Shown in pieces: positions 52,965 to 60,996 of a DNA stretch of 64,000 bases. Position numbers and translations under genes: made by a program. The DNA is taken from the NCBI GenBank assembly GCA_034433695.1, contig DAOUAK010000038.1:4603-68602 (forward strand). Direction: 5' to 3'. Position 1 is the stretch's first letter. Every line of letters begins with the position of its first letter. The notes under the pieces were generated by a model. The model was not told the origin of the DNA. It ran no database searches and worked only from the letters and a program-made list of their open reading frames with translations. Source of the DNA: JASFBA01 sp034433695 (GTDB taxonomy: Bacteria; Chloroflexota; Chloroflexia; DTKN01).

Positions 52965-52977
52965 TCGGAATAGAAAT

Positions 52978-52991
52978 ATTCGGAAACGAAT
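52978..52991 (+). promoter_or_regulatory. Possible MarR operator
   Basis: The inverted repeat ATTCG-GAAA-CGAAT lies just downstream of the predicted transcript start, where binding of the adjacent MarR protein would block transcription. The arms are short. Confidence 0.4.
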
Positions 52992-53005
52992 TATGGAGGT
53001 ACGCG

Positions 53006-53452
53006 ATGGACGAGGCCGGCCGGAAACTCTTTACCGAGACCATCCACGCCTTCCTTTCCGTCTACCGTTACCTGCGGCGCTATTCGCGCCAGGTTCAAGA
53101 AAAAGGGCTCAGCGGCCGACAGGTCTCGACCCTGCGTTACCTCCTGGAGGCCGGTCCCCAGACGATCGGGCAACTGCGGGACTATCTCTATCTGAACGAC
53201 AGCACCACCTCAGAACTCGTAACCCGCCTGGAGCAGGCCGGCCTGGTCGTCCGTTCCCGTTCCGGGAGCGATAGCCGCGTCGTCTTTGTCCACCTGACCC
53301 CGGCCGGCCGCGAGACCGCACTCCGCATCCCCCTTGGGGGCATCCCGCTCCTGCGAGAGCGGCTCAAGCGCCTGCCGCCGGACCGGCTGGCACGCATCCG
53401 CGACGCGATGCGTGAAGTCGGCGACCTTCTGGAGATCCCCGATGAATGCTGA
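53006..53452 (+). CDS. MarR-family transcriptional regulator
   Basis: This 148-residue winged-helix protein has YLRRYSRQVQEKGLSGRQVS (helix 2), LRYLLEAGPQTIGQLRDYLY, DSTTSELVTRLEQAGLVVRS (recognition helix) and DSRVVFVHLTPAGRE (wing). MarR repressors often control adjacent efflux genes. The ATG lies behind GGAGG, and the stop overlaps the ABC exporter start by 11 bases. Autoregulation through the palindrome at 52978-52991 is inferred. Confidence 0.93.
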   Translation: MDEAGRKLFTETIHAFLSVYRYLRRYSRQVQEKGLSGRQVSTLRYLLEAGPQTIGQLRDYLYLNDSTTSELVTRLEQAGLVVRSRSGSDSRVVFVHLTPAGRETALRIPLGGIPLLRERLKRLPPDRLARIRDAMREVGDLLEIPDEC

Positions 53453-55337
53453 GCCCCTCGCTTCCGGGGTGCCGCGCCGTAGTGGTTCGCTTCGCCTCCT
53501 GGGGCGTTGCCTGAGTTACCTGCGACCCAGCGGGCCGCTGGTCTTTTTCTCCTACCTCTTCGACATGCTCTGCAACGGCATTGCGCTGGTCATCCCCCTG
53601 ATCATCCGCGCCATCGTGGACCGGGGCATCAGGGGCGGGGATGTTCCCACGATCGGGCGGGGCGTCGCCGCCTTGATGGGACTGGCCCTCGTCCGGGGCT
53701 TGTTCACCTTCCTTTCCGGCCGCTGGACCGAGATCGCTTCGCAGAACGTTGCCTACGATCTGCGGAATGCGTTGTACGCCAAATTGCAATCGCTTTCTTT
53801 TTCCTACCACGACCGGGCGGAGACAGGGCAACTCCTCACCCGGGCGGTGAGCGATGTGGACCGGGTGCGTTTCCTCACCGGCCGGGCCCTCGTGCGACTG
53901 GTCGAGGCGTTGACGCTGCTTCTGGGCATCGCCGTAGCCATGATTCTGCTCCACCCTACTCTGGCGCTGGTGACCCTGGTGGTCGTTCCGTTGCTCGTTC
54001 ACCGGGCGCTGGTCTTCGGCCGCCGCTACCGGCCGCTGGCGCAGGCGATTCAACAACAACTTTCGGCGCTTACGGCCTTCCTAGAGCAGAATCTGCGGGG
54101 AGCACGGATTGTCAAAGCCTTCGCCCAGGAGAGGGCCGAGATTCAACGCTTTGAGAAGGAAAACGCTGCTCTCTTTGGGCTGAACGTGTCGGCCGCGCGT
54201 GTACGGGCGCTCAACCTGCCGCTCCTGCGCCTCCTGGTCAACACCGCCACCGTCCTTATCCTCCTCTACGGCGGGTCGCTGGTCATGGACGGAGGGTTGA
54301 CGATCGGCGCCCTGGTCGCTTTCACCACCTACGTGGGGCAACTTCTGATTCCCGTCCGTCGCCTGGGCATGATCATCCCGGCCATCTCCCAGGCGCTGGC
54401 CTCGAGCGAGCGCATCTTTGAGATTCTGGATGCCCCTTCCGAAGTCGCCGACCGGCCGGATGCCGAGCCGCTCGGACCGGTGCAGGGACACATCCGCTTT
54501 GAGCATGTCCACTTTGCCTACTTCGGCCGCCACCGCGTCCTGGAGGATGTGGACTTTGAGGTACAGCCCGGCCAGGTGGTCGCCCTCCTGGGCACGACCG
54601 GCTCGGGCAAGAGCACGATTATCAACCTGATTCCCCGCTTCTATGACCCGACCCGTGGCCGCATCCTCATAGACGGACGCGACATCCGGGGGGTGACGCT
54701 GGCCTCACTGCGTAGGCAGATCGGCATCGTCCTCCAGGATACCACGCTCTTTGCAGCGACCGTCCGGGAGAACATCGCCTTCGGCCGGCCCGACGCCACG
54801 GAGGAAGAGATCGTGGCCGCGGCCCGGAGTGCTGCCGCCCACGATTTCATCATGGAACTGCCGCAACAATATGACACCCGCATCGGGGAACGCGGGGTGA
54901 CCCTCTCCGGCGGCCAGAAGCAACGCATTGCCATCGCCCGGGCCATCCTCAAGGACCCGCGCATCCTGATTCTGGACGACGCCACCTCCAGCGTGGATGC
55001 CGAAACCGAGGCGCTCATCCAGGAGGCCCTGGCCCGGCTGATGGAAGGACGGACCACCTTCATCATCGCTCAGCGCCTGAGCACGATTCGCCGGGCCGAC
55101 CTGGTTCTGGTCCTGGAAAACGGCCGCATCGTGGCCCGGGGACGCCGGACGGCGGAGCACACCGCCCACGAAGAACTCTTACGCACCTGCGGGTTGTACG
55201 CCGAGATTTACTACCGCCAACTGCGGCCCCAGGAGGAGTTACTTCAGGCCACCTATACGCCGATGGACCTTGCTCGGCCCGAGGTTGTCTCGTCGGCGGG
55301 GGGCCACAGCGGCAACTTTGGAGATTCAGAGCGATGA
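53442..55337 (+). CDS. Heterodimeric ABC exporter subunit with degenerate Walker B
   Basis: This is a 631-residue half-transporter with six membrane helices (about 30-330) and a C-terminal ATPase. Walker A is LLGTTGSGKST, the signature is intact (LSGGQKQRIAIARA), and Walker B is ILILDDATSSVD. There D513 replaces the catalytic glutamate, as in the degenerate subunit of TM287/288-, BmrCD- or LmrCD-like exporters. The ATG at 53442 overlaps the MarR stop, and the stop overlaps the partner subunit. Likely drug or lipid export. Confidence 0.92.
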   Translation: MNAEPLASGVPRRSGSLRLLGRCLSYLRPSGPLVFFSYLFDMLCNGIALVIPLIIRAIVDRGIRGGDVPTIGRGVAALMGLALVRGLFTFLSGRWTEIASQNVAYDLRNALYAKLQSLSFSYHDRAETGQLLTRAVSDVDRVRFLTGRALVRLVEALTLLLGIAVAMILLHPTLALVTLVVVPLLVHRALVFGRRYRPLAQAIQQQLSALTAFLEQNLRGARIVKAFAQERAEIQRFEKENAALFGLNVSAARVRALNLPLLRLLVNTATVLILLYGGSLVMDGGLTIGALVAFTTYVGQLLIPVRRLGMIIPAISQALASSERIFEILDAPSEVADRPDAEPLGPVQGHIRFEHVHFAYFGRHRVLEDVDFEVQPGQVVALLGTTGSGKSTIINLIPRFYDPTRGRILIDGRDIRGVTLASLRRQIGIVLQDTTLFAATVRENIAFGRPDATEEEIVAAARSAAAHDFIMELPQQYDTRIGERGVTLSGGQKQRIAIARAILKDPRILILDDATSSVDAETEALIQEALARLMEGRTTFIIAQRLSTIRRADLVLVLENGRIVARGRRTAEHTAHEELLRTCGLYAEIYYRQLRPQEELLQATYTPMDLARPEVVSSAGGHSGNFGDSER

Positions 55338-57154
55338 CCTTTTCTTTCGGCATAGCCCAGGGACCGGGCCACGTACTCGAGGGTTTCGGCGCCAAAGAAG
55401 CAACGGGCCGCATCAGCGGGCGCGTGCTCCTGCGCCTGCTCCGCTTCGTCCTTCCCCACTGGCGTCAGATGCTGCTTGCCGTGGCCCTGATGATCCTCTC
55501 CTCCCTGCTCAACCTGGCCGTGCCGTATCTCATCAAGGTGGCCATTGACGATCACATCGCCGCCGGCGATTTTCACGGGTTGCTGTCCGTCTGCCTCTAT
55601 CTGGCCGGCGCCCTGCTGGTCATCTATTTGGCCTCGGCCGGCCAGACCTATATTCTCTCCTGGATCGGCCAGCGCGTCCTGTACACACTACGCCGTCTGC
55701 TTTTTCGCCACCTTCAGGACCTTTCCGTGCCCTATCACGACCGGCACATCGTCGGCGTGACGATCTCACGGGTGGTCAACGATGTCGAGGTGATCAACGA
55801 ACTCCTTTCCCAGGGGCTGGTCAGTATGCTGAGCGATGGGATCCTGCTCCTGGGAACGATCGGGGTGATGGTAGCGATGGAGGTGCGGCTGGCCCTGCTC
55901 ACCTTCGGCGTCCTTCCCCTGATGGTAGGGCTTACGGTCTGGTTCGGGCGTCGGGCGCGTATGGCCTTCCGCCAGACGCGGGAGACGATCGGCGCGGTGG
56001 TCGGAGATTTGGCAGAGAACCTGAGCGGTATGCGGGTGATCCAAGCCTTTGCTCAGGAAAAGACCACCCAGGAGCGTTTCGAGGCACTGAATCGGGAGAA
56101 CCGCGATGCCTATGTCGGCGCGATGTCGCTTTCGTTCATCTTCCTGCCGGCCGTGGACATCCTGAGCCTGATGGCGATCGCCATCGTCCTCTCCGCAGGT
56201 GGGGTAATGGCGGCGCAGGGGGTGCTGACGATCGGCGTGGTGGTCGCTTTCCTGAGTTATGTCAGCCGTTTCTTCGAGCCGATCCAGGACCTAAGCCAGC
56301 TTTATACCATCCTGCAGGCGGCAACGGCCGGGGGGGAGCGCGTCCTGGAACTCCTGGACCAGAGGCCGCTGGTTCAGGATCGCCCCGGCGCCATCGAGGC
56401 TCCGCCCCTGGCCGGCCGGGTGGAACTGCGCGACGTAAGTTTCGCCTATCCGGGAGGAGAGGAGGTCCTGCATCATATCCACCTGACCATCGAACCGGGG
56501 GAAACCGTCGCCCTGGTTGGCCCCACCGGGGCGGGCAAGACCTCCATCGTCAATCTGGTGGCCCGTTTCTATGAGGCGAGCGAAGGCGTGGTGCTGGTGG
56601 ATGGATACGATATACGCGATCTCACGGCGGAGAGCCTGCACCGGCAGATGGGACTGGTGCCCCAGGACCCCTTCCTCTTCCCCGGCACCCTTGCCGACAA
56701 CATCCGTTTTGGCCGGCCGGAAGCCGATATGGAAGAGGTTGTTGCCGCCGCCCGACTGGCCAACGCCGACGCCTTTATTCGCAACCTGCCCGAGGGATAT
56801 GACACCCGGGTTCTGGAAGGCGGGGTCAACCTTTCCCACGGGCAGCGCCAGTTGATCTGCATTGCCCGGGCCCTTCTGGTGAATCCGCGCATCCTCATCC
56901 TGGATGAGGCCACCTCCAGCGTGGATACCCTAACGGAGGCGCTCATCCAGGAGGCGCTGGCCCGGTTACTGGCCGGCCGCACGGCCATTGTCATCGCCCA
57001 TCGGCTGAGCACGGTGCGCAATGCCGACCGCATCTTTGTGCTGGACGGTGGCCGCATCGTGGAACAGGGCCGGCACGAGGAGTTGCTGGCGGCCGGCGGG
57101 CTATATCGGGAATTGTACGAAAAGCAATTCCTTGCGCGCAACGGTTCGGTCTGA
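55334..57154 (+). CDS. Heterodimeric ABC exporter subunit with canonical Walker B
   Basis: This 606-residue partner has six helices (about 45-330). The ATPase has Walker A LVGPTGAGKTSIV, Walker B ILILDEATSSVD with catalytic E525, and a non-canonical signature LSHGQRQL (H502 in place of Gly). In an exporter dimer, each ATP site combines Walker A/B of one subunit with the signature of the other. This weak signature therefore pairs with the degenerate Walker B of the upstream subunit, leaving one good site. The ATGA overlap at 55334 couples translation. Confidence 0.93.
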   Translation: MTFSFGIAQGPGHVLEGFGAKEATGRISGRVLLRLLRFVLPHWRQMLLAVALMILSSLLNLAVPYLIKVAIDDHIAAGDFHGLLSVCLYLAGALLVIYLASAGQTYILSWIGQRVLYTLRRLLFRHLQDLSVPYHDRHIVGVTISRVVNDVEVINELLSQGLVSMLSDGILLLGTIGVMVAMEVRLALLTFGVLPLMVGLTVWFGRRARMAFRQTRETIGAVVGDLAENLSGMRVIQAFAQEKTTQERFEALNRENRDAYVGAMSLSFIFLPAVDILSLMAIAIVLSAGGVMAAQGVLTIGVVVAFLSYVSRFFEPIQDLSQLYTILQAATAGGERVLELLDQRPLVQDRPGAIEAPPLAGRVELRDVSFAYPGGEEVLHHIHLTIEPGETVALVGPTGAGKTSIVNLVARFYEASEGVVLVDGYDIRDLTAESLHRQMGLVPQDPFLFPGTLADNIRFGRPEADMEEVVAAARLANADAFIRNLPEGYDTRVLEGGVNLSHGQRQLICIARALLVNPRILILDEATSSVDTLTEALIQEALARLLAGRTAIVIAHRLSTVRNADRIFVLDGGRIVEQGRHEELLAAGGLYRELYEKQFLARNGSV

Positions 57155-57180
57155 GGGGCTGCCCTTTCCCCGTGGGTCTT

Positions 57181-58161
57181 TCATTTATCTAGCATCCGCG
57201 CCATCTCGTAGAGGCGCATATCCAGCACCTTGCGCCGGCCGGTCACCTCTTCCAGAGGAACGCTCACCGCCTCGCCGTGGGATAGGCCCACCATCACTCC
57301 CCGCTCGCCGGCCAGGAGTTTCTCCACCGCCGCCACCCCCAGCCGCGTCGCCAGGATGCGGTCAAAGGCGCTGGGGGAACCGCCACGCTGCACGTGCCCC
57401 AGAATCGTCACCCGCGTCTCGAAGCCGGTTTCCTCCCGGTGCTGGTCCAGGTAGACTTTGATCTCTTCGGCGCGGTGGCTGGCCCCTTCGGCCACCACGA
57501 TGATGCAGTGGGACTTGCCTTTGATGTAGGCGTTCTGCAATCCGCGCAGCACTTCCTCCAGCGTAAAGGGCACCTCCGGGATCAGCACCAGTTCCGCCCC
57601 GCCGGCGATCCCGCCCATGAGCGCCAGGTAGCCGCAGTCCCGCCCCATCGTCTCGATGAGAAAGGCCCGGCGGTGGGAAGAGGCCGTGTCCTTGATCATA
57701 TCAATGGAGCGCAGGAGCGTGTTCAGCGCCGTATCCACGCCGATGGCCATCTCCGTCCCGTAGATATCGTTGTCGATCGAGCCGGGGACCCCGATTACGG
57801 TAAAGCCCTTCCGGTGCAGTTCCAGCGCCCCCCGCAGGGACCCATCTCCGCCGATGACCACCAGGGCATCCAGGGCGTTTTCGTTCAGGTTGCGCAGCGC
57901 CTCCATCTGTCCCCGAGGGGTCATGAACTCGGGCGAGCGGGCCGTCCCCAGGATGGTTCCGCCGCGCTGGATGATGCCCCCAACGGAGCGGGCGGTCATC
58001 TCCTCCATATCGTTGTCAATGAGTCCCTGGTAGCCTCGGCGGATGCCCACGGGGGTCACCTGATGCTCCAGCGCCGTGCGCACCACGGCGCGGATGGCCG
58101 GGTTCATGCCGGGGCCATCTCCCCCGCTGGTCAGGACACCGATTCGGCGAATCGCGCCCAT
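57181..58161 (-). CDS. pfkA: ATP-dependent 6-phosphofructokinase
   Basis: This 326-residue enzyme phosphorylates fructose-6-phosphate. It shows RIGVLTSGGDGPGMNPAIRA, VVIGGDGSLRGA, GVPGSIDNDIYGTEMAIGVD, ETMGRDCGYLALMGGIAGGA and LGHVQRGGSPSAFDRI. The Gly in GGDGS and the PGSIDND motif (not PKTIDND) indicate ATP rather than pyrophosphate as donor. The ATG at 58161 was chosen over a TTG two codons earlier. It has its own promoter at 58217-58245 and converges with the exporter gene. Confidence 0.95.
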   Translation of the reverse strand: MGAIRRIGVLTSGGDGPGMNPAIRAVVRTALEHQVTPVGIRRGYQGLIDNDMEEMTARSVGGIIQRGGTILGTARSPEFMTPRGQMEALRNLNENALDALVVIGGDGSLRGALELHRKGFTVIGVPGSIDNDIYGTEMAIGVDTALNTLLRSIDMIKDTASSHRRAFLIETMGRDCGYLALMGGIAGGAELVLIPEVPFTLEEVLRGLQNAYIKGKSHCIIVVAEGASHRAEEIKVYLDQHREETGFETRVTILGHVQRGGSPSAFDRILATRLGVAAVEKLLAGERGVMVGLSHGEAVSVPLEEVTGRRKVLDMRLYEMARMLDK

Positions 58162-58216
58162 CTTCAACCCCAGATACCGGCCCCAGGGCCGTTTTTCCTA
58201 AAGATGCCCATTGGGG

Positions 58217-58245
58217 ATTATACTACCCCCTTCGGGTTTGAGCAA
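58217..58245 (-). promoter_or_regulatory. Sigma-70-type promoter for pfkA
   Basis: On the minus strand TTGCTC (58245-58240) and TATAAT (58222-58217) are 17 bases apart, about 50 bases before the start codon. Confidence 0.65.
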
Positions 58246-58315
58246 AACCTTTTGGAGTGGGCTGATCCGGTCCCGCCTACGAAGCACCGTGTTCGGCAAG
58301 CACTCCACGGGAAGA

Positions 58316-58999
58316 TCAGGACTTGCCCCTCCCACCATGCCCTCCGCCGGCCTCCCGGGCGATTTCGAGAGCCCAGGGCGTGGCCAGGCGGGCCGGCTCC
58401 AGGGCCAGGAGCGCCTGGGCTTCCTCCAGGGAACGGATTTCCCCCATCGCCCCCAGAAGACAATCCGGCCCGACGAACTCGGCCAGCCGCCGGAACATGG
58501 TCGGAGTAATCGGCTGGGGAACAAAGGTGCCGGCCAGCAGAAAATCGGCCCCACACTCCCGGACCAGGCGCACCACTTCCCGCTGTTCTGCCAGGCTCAG
58601 GAGGTCCACGTAGATGAGCACCTTGACCCGGGCCTCGGGGTTCACCTGCCGGCATTGCTTGAGCACATACGCCACGTCCTGCCGGAAGGTCTCCCGGTAG
58701 CCGCTTTTGTAGGCGGAAAGGTTGGGCACCAGGGTAACCTCCATAGCCCCTTCTTCCAGGGCCAGCCGCGCCTCCAGCCCTTTGACCGAGGCGGTGTGCG
58801 TCCCCATCGGGTAGCCCACCACGACGCCCATCCGCACCGGCGACTGGGCCAGCGCCAGGCCGGTAAAGCGGGCCCACACCGGGGGCACCGTCAGAGCAAC
58901 CAGGTGAAGGTCTTTGGCCGCCATCGCCAGCCGACGCACCTCCTCTTCGATGCTGTCCGGACGCAGGGCAACGAGTTCCATCCGAGAGGTGATTTCCAT
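58316..58999 (-). CDS. DeoC-like (deoxyribose-phosphate aldolase fold) protein without catalytic residues
   Basis: This 227-residue TIM-barrel protein is related to DeoC: VVGYPMGTHTASVKGLEARL, GAMEVTLVPNLSAYKSGYRE, and CGADFLLAGTFVPQP. Aligned with E. coli DERA, the Schiff-base lysine K167 is L155, K201 is G183, and D102 is T89. All three are replaced, so it cannot be a normal aldolase. It is encoded 34 bases after inositol-phosphate synthase. It could be a non-catalytic sugar-phosphate binding protein or an enzyme using another chemistry. It should not be annotated simply as deoC. Confidence 0.8.
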   Translation of the reverse strand: MEITSRMELVALRPDSIEEEVRRLAMAAKDLHLVALTVPPVWARFTGLALAQSPVRMGVVVGYPMGTHTASVKGLEARLALEEGAMEVTLVPNLSAYKSGYRETFRQDVAYVLKQCRQVNPEARVKVLIYVDLLSLAEQREVVRLVRECGADFLLAGTFVPQPITPTMFRRLAEFVGPDCLLGAMGEIRSLEEAQALLALEPARLATPWALEIAREAGGGHGGRGKS

Positions 59000-59033
59000 C
59001 GTTTCCTCCTCAAGCCCTCGGACGGCGCAGCGT

Positions 59034-60104
59034 TTAGCCGGAGATAAAGGCTTCCGTCAGCCGGTAAGCCTCTTCGTCCGGAATCTGCCGTGGGGGCGTC
59101 TTCATAAAGTAGGCCGAGGGTGCCTCGATGGCCCCCTTGAGGCCGCGGTCCAGGGCTAACTTGCAGCAGCGCACCGCATCAATGACCACGCCGGCCGAGT
59201 TGGGGCTGTCCCACACCTCCAGTTTGCACTCCAGCGTAATGGGCGAGCCGCCGAAAGCCGTGCCCTCCATACGGATGTAGCAGAACTTGCGGTCCAGAAG
59301 CCACGGTACATAGTCGCTGGGGCCGATGTGGATGTCGCCCTCCGGCAGGCGATAGTCCAGTTCGGCGGTGACCGCTCCGGTCTTGGAAATCTTTTTCGAT
59401 TCCAGCCGTTCTCGCTCCAGCATGTTCAGGAAATCGGTGTTCCCGCCGAAATTCAGTTGATAGGTACGCTCCAGGCGCACGCCCCGCTGGCGGAAGAGAT
59501 GGGTGAGGGCCCGGTGCAGGATGGTCGCTCCGACCTGCGATTTGATGTCGTCGCCGATCACCGGCAGCCCCCGCTCCTCGAAGCGGCGTTGCCAGTACGC
59601 CTGAGAAGCGATAAAGACCGGGATGCAGTTGACAAAGCCGCAGCCGGCCTCCAGTACCTGCTCCACATACCACTTGGTTGCCATCTCCGAGCCGACCGGC
59701 AGGAAGTTGACCACGACATGGGTGCCGGTCTCCCGGAGGATGCGGACAATGTCATCTGTGGAGCCGGGCGCCTTACGAATCACCTGGGAGAGGTACTTGC
59801 CCAGCCCATCGTGGGTCATCCCCCGATGCACAGGCACACCCAGGTGGGGAACATCGGCGAAGTGACGTGTGTTGTTCGGCGCGGTGAAGATGGCCTCGGA
59901 TAGATCCTCGCCCACCTTGTTGGCATCAATGTCAAAGGCGGCCGAGAACTCGATGTCGCCGACGTGGTAGCCCCCCAGGACGACGTGCATCAGCCCGGGG
60001 ACAAACTCCTCCGGCGGAGCGTTGCGGTAGAAATACACCCCCTGGACGAACGATGAGGCACAGTTGCCGACGCCGATGATGGCGACACGAACTTTTTCAC
60101 CCAT
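59034..60104 (-). CDS. ino1: Inositol-3-phosphate synthase
   Basis: This 356-residue NAD-dependent enzyme converts glucose-6-phosphate to inositol-3-phosphate. It has the short actinobacterial/archaeal length. Motifs are VRVAIIGVGNCASSFVQGV (Rossmann), NFLPVGSEMATKWYVEQVLE, GDDIKSQVGATILHRALTHL, NFGGNTDFLNMLERERLESK, SKTGAVTAEL and IGPSDYVPWLLDRKFCYIRM. The start is the ATG at 60104 behind AAGGAGGG. In-frame sequence upstream of it is not conserved. Inositol could serve phospholipids or compatible solutes. Confidence 0.94.
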   Translation of the reverse strand: MGEKVRVAIIGVGNCASSFVQGVYFYRNAPPEEFVPGLMHVVLGGYHVGDIEFSAAFDIDANKVGEDLSEAIFTAPNNTRHFADVPHLGVPVHRGMTHDGLGKYLSQVIRKAPGSTDDIVRILRETGTHVVVNFLPVGSEMATKWYVEQVLEAGCGFVNCIPVFIASQAYWQRRFEERGLPVIGDDIKSQVGATILHRALTHLFRQRGVRLERTYQLNFGGNTDFLNMLERERLESKKISKTGAVTAELDYRLPEGDIHIGPSDYVPWLLDRKFCYIRMEGTAFGGSPITLECKLEVWDSPNSAGVVIDAVRCCKLALDRGLKGAIEAPSAYFMKTPPRQIPDEEAYRLTEAFISG

Positions 60105-60130
60105 ACGACCCTCCTTTGCTTGGCGAACGT

Positions 60131-60985
60131 TCACGGCATCCGCCGCCGCCAGTGCTCGATGTACCGCCTGGCGTAGCGGTCCCGACCCAGCAACAGGTCC
60201 ACGGCCAGCACCGTGGTCCGAACCTTGGCTACATCCACGATGGGACAGTTGACCCCGTTCATGATGGCCAGGGCCAGGAAGGCCAGATTGAGCGCTTCCC
60301 GATCCGGCAGACCGAAGGAGACGTTGCTCACCCCCAGGGTCTGGTTGACCCCCAGTTCCTGCGATACCAGCCGGATGGCCTCCAGGGTGACCCGGGCGGC
60401 CTGAAAATCGGCCCCTACCGTCAGGGCCAGGCAGTCTATGAGGACGTCCTGGCGAGGGATACCCCGTTGCTCGGCCCGTTCGACGATGCGCTCGGCGATC
60501 TTCAGCCGCTTGAACGGGTCGGAAGGGATGCCCTCGCCGTCCATCGTCAGCCCGATCACCGCGGCTCCGTGCTCCCGCACCAGGGGGAGAACCCGCTCCA
60601 GCGTGGATTCTTCCCCGTTGACCGAGTTGACCAGGGCCTTGCCCGGATAAAGTTCCAGGGCGGCCTTCAGGGCGGCCGGATTGGTGGTATCGAGGGAAAG
60701 AGGCACATCGGCCGCCTCCAGAGCCGTCCGGACGGCCAGCGGAAGGATGCGCACCTCGTCCACTCCGGCCGCACCGACGTTGATGTCCACGACATCGGCC
60801 CCGGCTTCCACCTGGGCCCGCACCTCTCGGGCCACGGGGGACATATCCCCGACCCGCAGGGCCTCGGCCAGACGTTTTTTGCCCGTGGGGTTGATCCGTT
60901 CGCCGATGAGGACGGTGGGCCGGTCGCGGGCGATCTGCACCGTTTTCCCGGCCGAAGAAAGGGTGGTAACGAGCACCTGTTCCAC
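60131..60985 (-). CDS. Pterin-binding methyltransferase (AcsE/MtgA-like)
   Basis: This 284-residue TIM barrel of the DHPS-like pterin-binding family has VLIGERINPTGKKRLAEALR, EAGADVVDINVGAAGVDEVR, PLSLDTTNPAALKAALELYP, VNSVNGEESTLERVLPLVRE, LIDCLALTVGADF and GVSNVSFGLPDREALNLAFL. It matches methyltetrahydrofolate:corrinoid methyltransferases rather than folate-synthesis DHPS. The GTG at 60985 is preceded by AAAGGAGG. It lies 11 bases after the corrinoid activator gene. The corrinoid protein itself is not in the window. Confidence 0.88.
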   Translation of the reverse strand: MEQVLVTTLSSAGKTVQIARDRPTVLIGERINPTGKKRLAEALRVGDMSPVAREVRAQVEAGADVVDINVGAAGVDEVRILPLAVRTALEAADVPLSLDTTNPAALKAALELYPGKALVNSVNGEESTLERVLPLVREHGAAVIGLTMDGEGIPSDPFKRLKIAERIVERAEQRGIPRQDVLIDCLALTVGADFQAARVTLEAIRLVSQELGVNQTLGVSNVSFGLPDREALNLAFLALAIMNGVNCPIVDVAKVRTTVLAVDLLLGRDRYARRYIEHWRRRMP

Positions 60986-60996
60986 GGGAACCTCCT

